Part shown: piece after piece, positions 60,258 to 64,000 of the stretch
Position numbering within the stretch: the stretch's first letter is position 1
How the letters are laid out: every line of letters begins with the position of its first letter
Source of the DNA: CAZIUL01 sp964542475
GTDB lineage: Bacteria; Planctomycetota; B15-G4; CAYZWU01
Length of the DNA: 64,000 bases
NCBI GenBank assembly: GCA_964542475.1
Contig: CAZIUL010000008.1
Span: 66,346-130,345 of the forward strand
Direction: 5' to 3'
Notes under the pieces: generated by a model
Databases searched by the model: none
Seen by the model: the letters and a program-made list of their open reading frames with translations, nothing else
What the model was told of the DNA's origin: nothing
Made by a program: the position numbers and the translations under genes

Positions 60258-60438
60258 AGTGGAGGCTGTAGGCTTGAGGCCGGAGGCTGGAGGTCGTATA
60301 GGACCGAGAAGTCGAATGTCCTGAAAGGTGTTTTCCTCGTGCCCTGTGCAAACAACTCTCCTTGCATTCCTACAGCCTAATTATACACAAATGTTACCTG
60401 ATCCGGTTCCCTGATGACACAGGCGGATTTTCAGTCCT
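60258..60438. repeat. Purine-rich GGAGGCTGTAGG element with a 9-bp inverted partner
   Basis: GGAGGCTGTAGGCTTGAGGC, then GGAGGCTGGAGG, follow the regulator stop. GGCTGTAGG (60264-60272) is the exact inverse of CCTACAGCC (60369-60377), 96 bp away. It looks like a dispersed repeat pair or one arm of a long hairpin; no T run follows. The rest of the gap shows nothing. Confidence 0.4.
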
Positions 60439-61173
60439 ATGAAGCCCGAAATCGTTATTGCATCTGATTTTCATATCTCGCCTGAGAAGGAATCCCCGAT
60501 CGTTCCGGTAATCTGCGCATTTATCGAGAAGAGGGTTCTGGGGGCGGGGGCGTTTTACATTCTCGGCGATCTTTTCGACTACTGGACCGGGAGGGACGCG
60601 CACGGCGAGAGGGTTCTCGCTCCACTCTTCGAAGCGCTCAGATCGCTGGTACGGTCCGGAACGGAAATTTACCTGATTCACGGAAACAGGGACTTTCTCT
60701 TGACACCAAGAGAGGCGCTTCGGTTCGGGGTTGCGGGCGCAATTGAATCGGTGGAGCTTACACTTGACAGCCGGCGGTATGTCCTAACTCATGGAGACTG
60801 CTTCTGCACCCGCGATCGAAGCTATCAGAGGATGAAGCGCTTTTTGAGGTTCCCTTTGACCAGATTCGGCGTAAAGCTGGTGCCAGGCGGCTTTTCCATG
60901 TGGATGGCCAGGAAACTGCGTCAGCATTCAGAACGCGTGAAGAAGAAAAAACCAGCCAGTTATACTTCCCTGGAGGATAAGGAGATCGAAAAGCTATTTT
61001 CTGAGGGAGTTGACACAGTCATATGCGGGCATGTTCACAAGGCGGAGGATAGGCTGTTTCCATGCGGCGGAAGGCTTGTCACTCTTTCCGATTGGAGCGA
61101 TGAGGGGGGCTGGCACGCGGAGTACAGGGACAAGAAGCTGTTCTTAAGGCGTTTCTCGATGAATGAAGAATAA
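60439..61173 (+). CDS. lpxH: UDP-2,3-diacylglucosamine diphosphatase
   Basis: 244-residue metallophosphoesterase that splits UDP-2,3-diacylglucosamine to lipid X and UMP at the inner membrane, in lipid A synthesis. It has the five family motifs: SDFH near 10, GDLFDYW near 41, GNRD near 79, THGD near 117, and GHVHKAE near 198. LpxH is normally about 240 residues. The stretch RKLRQHSERVKKKK is a basic membrane-facing patch. The ATG at 60439 has no good ribosome-binding site. It links the window's heptose genes to lipid A formation. Confidence 0.88.
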   Translation: MKPEIVIASDFHISPEKESPIVPVICAFIEKRVLGAGAFYILGDLFDYWTGRDAHGERVLAPLFEALRSLVRSGTEIYLIHGNRDFLLTPREALRFGVAGAIESVELTLDSRRYVLTHGDCFCTRDRSYQRMKRFLRFPLTRFGVKLVPGGFSMWMARKLRQHSERVKKKKPASYTSLEDKEIEKLFSEGVDTVICGHVHKAEDRLFPCGGRLVTLSDWSDEGGWHAEYRDKKLFLRRFSMNEE

Positions 61174-61177
61174 ACCG

Positions 61178-61213
61178 CCGCCCATGGCTTAGACGCATGG
61201 CCCGCGTTTTTTT
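61178..61213 (+). terminator. Probable intrinsic terminator after lpxH
   Basis: CCATG and CATGG can pair (8-9 nt loop), followed after CCCGCG by seven T (about 61207-61213). The stem is short, so it is only a fair terminator. Confidence 0.4.
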
Positions 61214-61294
61214 CGGTTGCACACGCAATCAATAAATTTCGCTTTTCCCTTGCTGCTAAACGGAAAAAGCTGTAAATTCTAGAATTTTCGTAAA

Positions 61295-61984
61295 ATGCTA
61301 AAAAGAAGGGATGTTATTACAATTGATGGGCCATCCGGAGCCGGCAAGAGCACTGTAGCAAAAGCCTTGTCAATCCGGATGGGTTATCGTTACCTTGACA
61401 CAGGAGCGATATACAGGGCGGTAACGCTTGCCTTCCTGCGGGCAGGAATCCGTGTCGATCCCATTGATACAAAAAAAGCGGCTGATCTTCTGCCTGGTAT
61501 ACGACTTTCCTTGGATGAAAAAGGAGCCGTGGCCCTCGACGGAAAAAAAATCGAAAGCTCTTTACGCGGAGAACAGGTGACAGGAGCCGTATCAGCGGTT
61601 GCCTCGCTGAAGATTGTCAGAACTCATCTTGTTGGGCTTCAGCGCCGCTTTGCTGAAGGCGGAAAGGTAGTGGCTGAGGGACGTGATCTTGGAAACGTTG
61701 TTTTTCCTGATGCCGGATTCAAATTCTACCTGGATGCGGATGCCGGAGAAAGGGCTCAAAGGAGAGCCCGGCAGCAGGACATGGGAACGCATGACAACAT
61801 TTCCCTTCAAAAGGTTTTCAATGACCAGAAGAGGCGAGACCGTATTGATTCCGAAAGGGATCTCTCGCCCCTTGTGCTGTCGGAGGATATGATCAGAATA
61901 GACAGCACCGGCATGATCGTTGACGAGGTGGTCGGCTGTATGCTGAGCCTGATCAAAGGCGAGGCATCCGGTAAAAGGCAATGA
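61295..61984 (+). CDS. cmk: Cytidylate kinase
   Basis: 229 residues; phosphorylates CMP and dCMP using ATP in the cytosol. TIDGPSGAGKSTVAKAL is the P-loop, then YRYLDTGAIYRAVTLAF, EGRDLGNVVFPDA, the lid RARQQD, and RDRIDSERDLSPL. The next gene is rpsA, a common pairing in bacteria. A weak promoter-like pair (TTGCTG at 61250-61255, 17-bp spacer, TAAATT at 61273-61278) ends 16 bp before the ATG, which has no good Shine-Dalgarno, so a short-leader mRNA is possible. Confidence 0.94.
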   Translation: MLKRRDVITIDGPSGAGKSTVAKALSIRMGYRYLDTGAIYRAVTLAFLRAGIRVDPIDTKKAADLLPGIRLSLDEKGAVALDGKKIESSLRGEQVTGAVSAVASLKIVRTHLVGLQRRFAEGGKVVAEGRDLGNVVFPDAGFKFYLDADAGERAQRRARQQDMGTHDNISLQKVFNDQKRRDRIDSERDLSPLVLSEDMIRIDSTGMIVDEVVGCMLSLIKGEASGKRQ

Positions 61985-62091
61985 GGGCTTATTAACCGGA
62001 TATTCCGCCATCGGATAAGATTTTGACGTGCGCATCCAAAGCGCATGAGACACTGTTGTTTACTAGGTAATGTTTTTTAGGATTTGTTTAC

Positions 62092-64000
62092 ATGGTCAAA
62101 AAGAAGTTACTCAAAAAATTTGAAATCAAACCGGAAGAATTGGAAGCTGCGATAGAGGAATCTCTTTCAGAAGAAAGCCTGGAAGATCTGTCGGTGCTTT
62201 ATGAAGAATCGATCAAACACTTCAATGTGGACACGATCATCAAAGGAAAAGTCCTCAAGGTTCTGGGCAGCGAGGTTCTTGTGGACATCGGGTATAAATC
62301 AGAAGGAGTGATCCCTGCCACCGAATTCGAACACATGGACGAGGTCCAGATCGGTGACGAGCTGGAAATCCTCCTGGAGTCCATAGAAGACGAATCGGGA
62401 TCGATAGTTCTGTCCAAGCGCAAGGCAGACAGGATCAGGGGATGGGAAAGGATCATCAGCACACACACGGAGGGAGACATTGTAACAGGCAAGGCCATCA
62501 GAAAAATCAAGGGCGGCCTGCTTGTGGATATCGGCGTACCCGTATTCCTTCCCGCGTCACAGGTGTCGATCCGGAGGTCGCGAGATATTGCCGACTACAT
62601 AGACAAGGAACTCGAGTGCAAGATAATCAAGATCGACGAGGCCCGCATGAACATCGTGGTTTCCAGGCGTAGGCTTATCGAGGAGAAGCGGGAGCGTCAG
62701 AGGGAAGAGCTCATGTCAGAACTGGAGGAAGGCCAGCTCCGCAAGGGCGCTGTAAAGAACATCGCTGATTTCGGCGCGTTCGTGGACCTTGGAGGCATCG
62801 ACGGCCTGCTCCATATCACCGATATGTCATGGGGTCGGATCAACCATCCTTCTGAGGTGGTCTCAATCGACGATGAGATCGAGGTGATGGTGCTCAAGTT
62901 CGACAAGGAAAAGGGACGGATCGCCCTGGGGTTGAAACAGAAGAACCAGTCACCTTGGCTGACCGTGAAGGAGAGGTATCCCATTGGACACAAGGCCACG
63001 GGTACCGTGGTCAACATCATGCCGTACGGCGCCTTCGTCAAGCTCGAAGACGGAATCGAGGGGCTCGTTCATATTTCAGAAATGTCGTGGACGAAACGGA
63101 TCAACCATCCTTCGGACATGTTCAATGTCGATGACGAGGTGGAGGTCATGGTTCTCGACATCAATGTTGATAAACAGGAGATATCCCTGGGTGTCAAGCA
63201 AACAGAACTCAACCCCTGGGAACTAATGGAACAACGTTATCCGGCCGGGACCATCATTGAGGGCACGGTCAGGAACATTACATCTTATGGTGCGTTTGTG
63301 GAGATCGAAGAGGGCATCGACGGCCTGCTTCACGTCTCGGACATGTCCTGGACCAAGAAGGTAAACCACCCATCAGAGCTTCTGAAAAAGGGTGATCGCG
63401 TCAAGGCTGTCGTTCTGACAGTTGACACCCAGAGAAAAAGAGTTGCCCTGGGTATCAAGCAGCTGCGCCCTGACCCGTGGACCGACGAGATACCAGGCAA
63501 ATACAGCACCGATGAAGTTGTTTCAGGGACCGTTACAAAGATCACGAACTTCGGCGTATTTGTGGAACTCGAAGAGGGCCTGGAAGGACTGCTTCACATT
63601 TCAGAGCTGTCAGACAGGAAAGTACATTCACCTAATGAAGTTGTCAAGGTAGGCTTTCGTGTGGAGGTGAGGGTCATAAAGGTAGATTCGGAAGAGCGTA
63701 AGATCGGCCTCTCGATGATCGATGTTGAACAGCCGGAGCAGGAAGCCGGTGTTGAAGAGTTAAAGATAGAAGAATCAAAAATAGAAGAGTCCGACGTGTC
63801 CGACGAGCCCGAAAAGACAGAGGAGTCCAAGATAGAAGAGTCTGACGTGTCTGACGAGCCCGAAAAGACAGAAGAGCCCAAGATAGAAGAGTCCGACGTG
63901 TCTGACGAGCCCGAAAAGACAGAAGAGCCCAAGATAGAAGAGTCCGACGTGTCTGACGAGCCCGAAAAGACAGAAGAGCCCAAGATAGAAGAGTCCGACG
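62092..64000 (+). CDS. rpsA: 30S ribosomal protein S1 with a repetitive acidic tail, 3'-truncated
   Basis: Binds mRNA and brings it to the 30S subunit. Six S1 (OB-fold) domains are visible in residues about 38-540, with typical VKNIADFGAFVDL, TVVNIMPYGAFVKLEDG, VRNITSYGAFVEIEEG and VTKITNFGVFVELEEG starts. E. coli S1 also has six. The frame is still open at 64000. After domain six, from residue about 565, a Glu/Asp-rich tail is built of identical 17-residue units (SDVSDEPEKTEEPKIEE), four full and a partial. AGGA 9 bp before the ATG supports the start. cmk lies just upstream. Confidence 0.94.
   Translation, partial: MVKKKLLKKFEIKPEELEAAIEESLSEESLEDLSVLYEESIKHFNVDTIIKGKVLKVLGSEVLVDIGYKSEGVIPATEFEHMDEVQIGDELEILLESIEDESGSIVLSKRKADRIRGWERIISTHTEGDIVTGKAIRKIKGGLLVDIGVPVFLPASQVSIRRSRDIADYIDKELECKIIKIDEARMNIVVSRRRLIEEKRERQREELMSELEEGQLRKGAVKNIADFGAFVDLGGIDGLLHITDMSWGRINHPSEVVSIDDEIEVMVLKFDKEKGRIALGLKQKNQSPWLTVKERYPIGHKATGTVVNIMPYGAFVKLEDGIEGLVHISEMSWTKRINHPSDMFNVDDEVEVMVLDINVDKQEISLGVKQTELNPWELMEQRYPAGTIIEGTVRNITSYGAFVEIEEGIDGLLHVSDMSWTKKVNHPSELLKKGDRVKAVVLTVDTQRKRVALGIKQLRPDPWTDEIPGKYSTDEVVSGTVTKITNFGVFVELEEGLEGLLHISELSDRKVHSPNEVVKVGFRVEVRVIKVDSEERKIGLSMIDVEQPEQEAGVEELKIEESKIEESDVSDEPEKTEESKIEESDVSDEPEKTEEPKIEESDVSDEPEKTEEPKIEESDVSDEPEKTEEPKIEESD
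63790..64000 (+). repeat. 51-bp tandem repeat in the rpsA tail
   Basis: Units start at 63790, 63841, 63892, 63943 and (partial) 63994, each 51 bp and in frame (17 codons). They differ from one another by a few bases only. The unit core TCCGACGTGTCCGACGAG is like the intergenic GTCCGAC repeat at 7373 and 20235. The tail continues past the window. Confidence 0.85.

Noticed and set aside
63594..63983. A minus-strand frame of repeated GSSVFSGSSDTSDSSIL units
   Set aside because: It is the reverse reading of the rpsA repeat tail. The plus-strand frame is continuous with the six S1 domains.
1..64000. Sigma-54 promoter pattern (TGGCAC-N5-TTGC) near the two sigma-54 activators
   Set aside because: By eye no gap shows both elements at proper spacing. 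The nearest, TGGCAC at 58862, has the GC pair two bases off. A matrix search would be decisive.
1..64000. CRISPR arrays, rRNA, tRNA, intact insertion sequences
   Set aside because: No evenly spaced repeats with unique spacers, no transposase frame and no convincing cloverleaf were seen.

Overview
The window is a near-contiguous run of about 42 protein genes from a Gram-negative (diderm) bacterium of moderately high GC. ADP-heptose and LPS-core genes, lpxH, several lipoprotein signal peptides and a Tat signal support an outer membrane. A PknB-type kinase beside an FHA/sigma-54 activator, several sulfatase-fold lipoproteins, a CarboxypepD-type repeat protein and a HEAT-like protein recall Planctomycetota, Hydrogenedentota, Omnitrophota or Myxococcota-like genomes. 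The phylum cannot be fixed from this window alone. No rRNA, tRNA, CRISPR array or intact transposon was seen.

Layout. 1-3505: 5'-truncated smc, then a structured AT-rich gap. 3946-10838: heptose and LPS inner-core block (hldE, a second PfkB kinase, a stand-alone cytidylyltransferase-fold enzyme with a very lysine-rich tail, a Kdo/WaaP-type kinase, a GT4 and a heptosyltransferase). 10832-18159: a tightly packed signalling cassette (FHA-GAF-sigma54 activator, membrane Ser/Thr kinase, HEAT-like protein). 18300-24596: ogt, rimK-like, ylbF-like, a Memo-family gene, a ClpX-like ATPase without the usual zinc finger, and an unknown Cys-cluster protein. 24868-28360: a frameshifted remnant of a sodium/solute symporter followed by a secreted GH2 enzyme with a discoidin-like C-terminus. 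28675-36420: gluzincin lipoprotein, CarboxypepD-like protein and two sulfatase-fold proteins. 36634-51936: KamA-family radical SAM, DUF362 Tat protein, amidohydrolase lipoprotein, RNase HI, a GT4 fusion, M64 peptidase, a third sulfatase-fold protein, thiD, putP-like symporter, ndk, uspA. 52162-64000: degenerate histidine kinase-like protein, a four-gene glycan cluster (GT2, GT2, membrane GT, FemAB-like), gmhA, an NtrC-type regulator, lpxH, cmk and rpsA (3'-truncated).

How they fit together. gmhA, hldE, the extra hldA/hldC-like pair, the heptosyltransferase, the WaaP-like kinase, the GT4 and lpxH together outline lipid A and heptose-core synthesis. The FHA activator and the kinase next to it plausibly form a phospho-threonine to sigma-54 relay. 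The 53554-58074 cluster looks like polyprenyl-phosphate sugar transfer onto an envelope or exported glycan. Recurrent curiosities are catalytic-motif substitutions (Thr in place of the formylglycine Cys in three sulfatase-fold proteins, Pro in place of the H-box His in a kinase, a missing DxD in a GT2, GAFTDA in an NtrC protein) and a 51-bp in-frame repeat in the rpsA tail whose DNA resembles an intergenic repeat elsewhere in the window.
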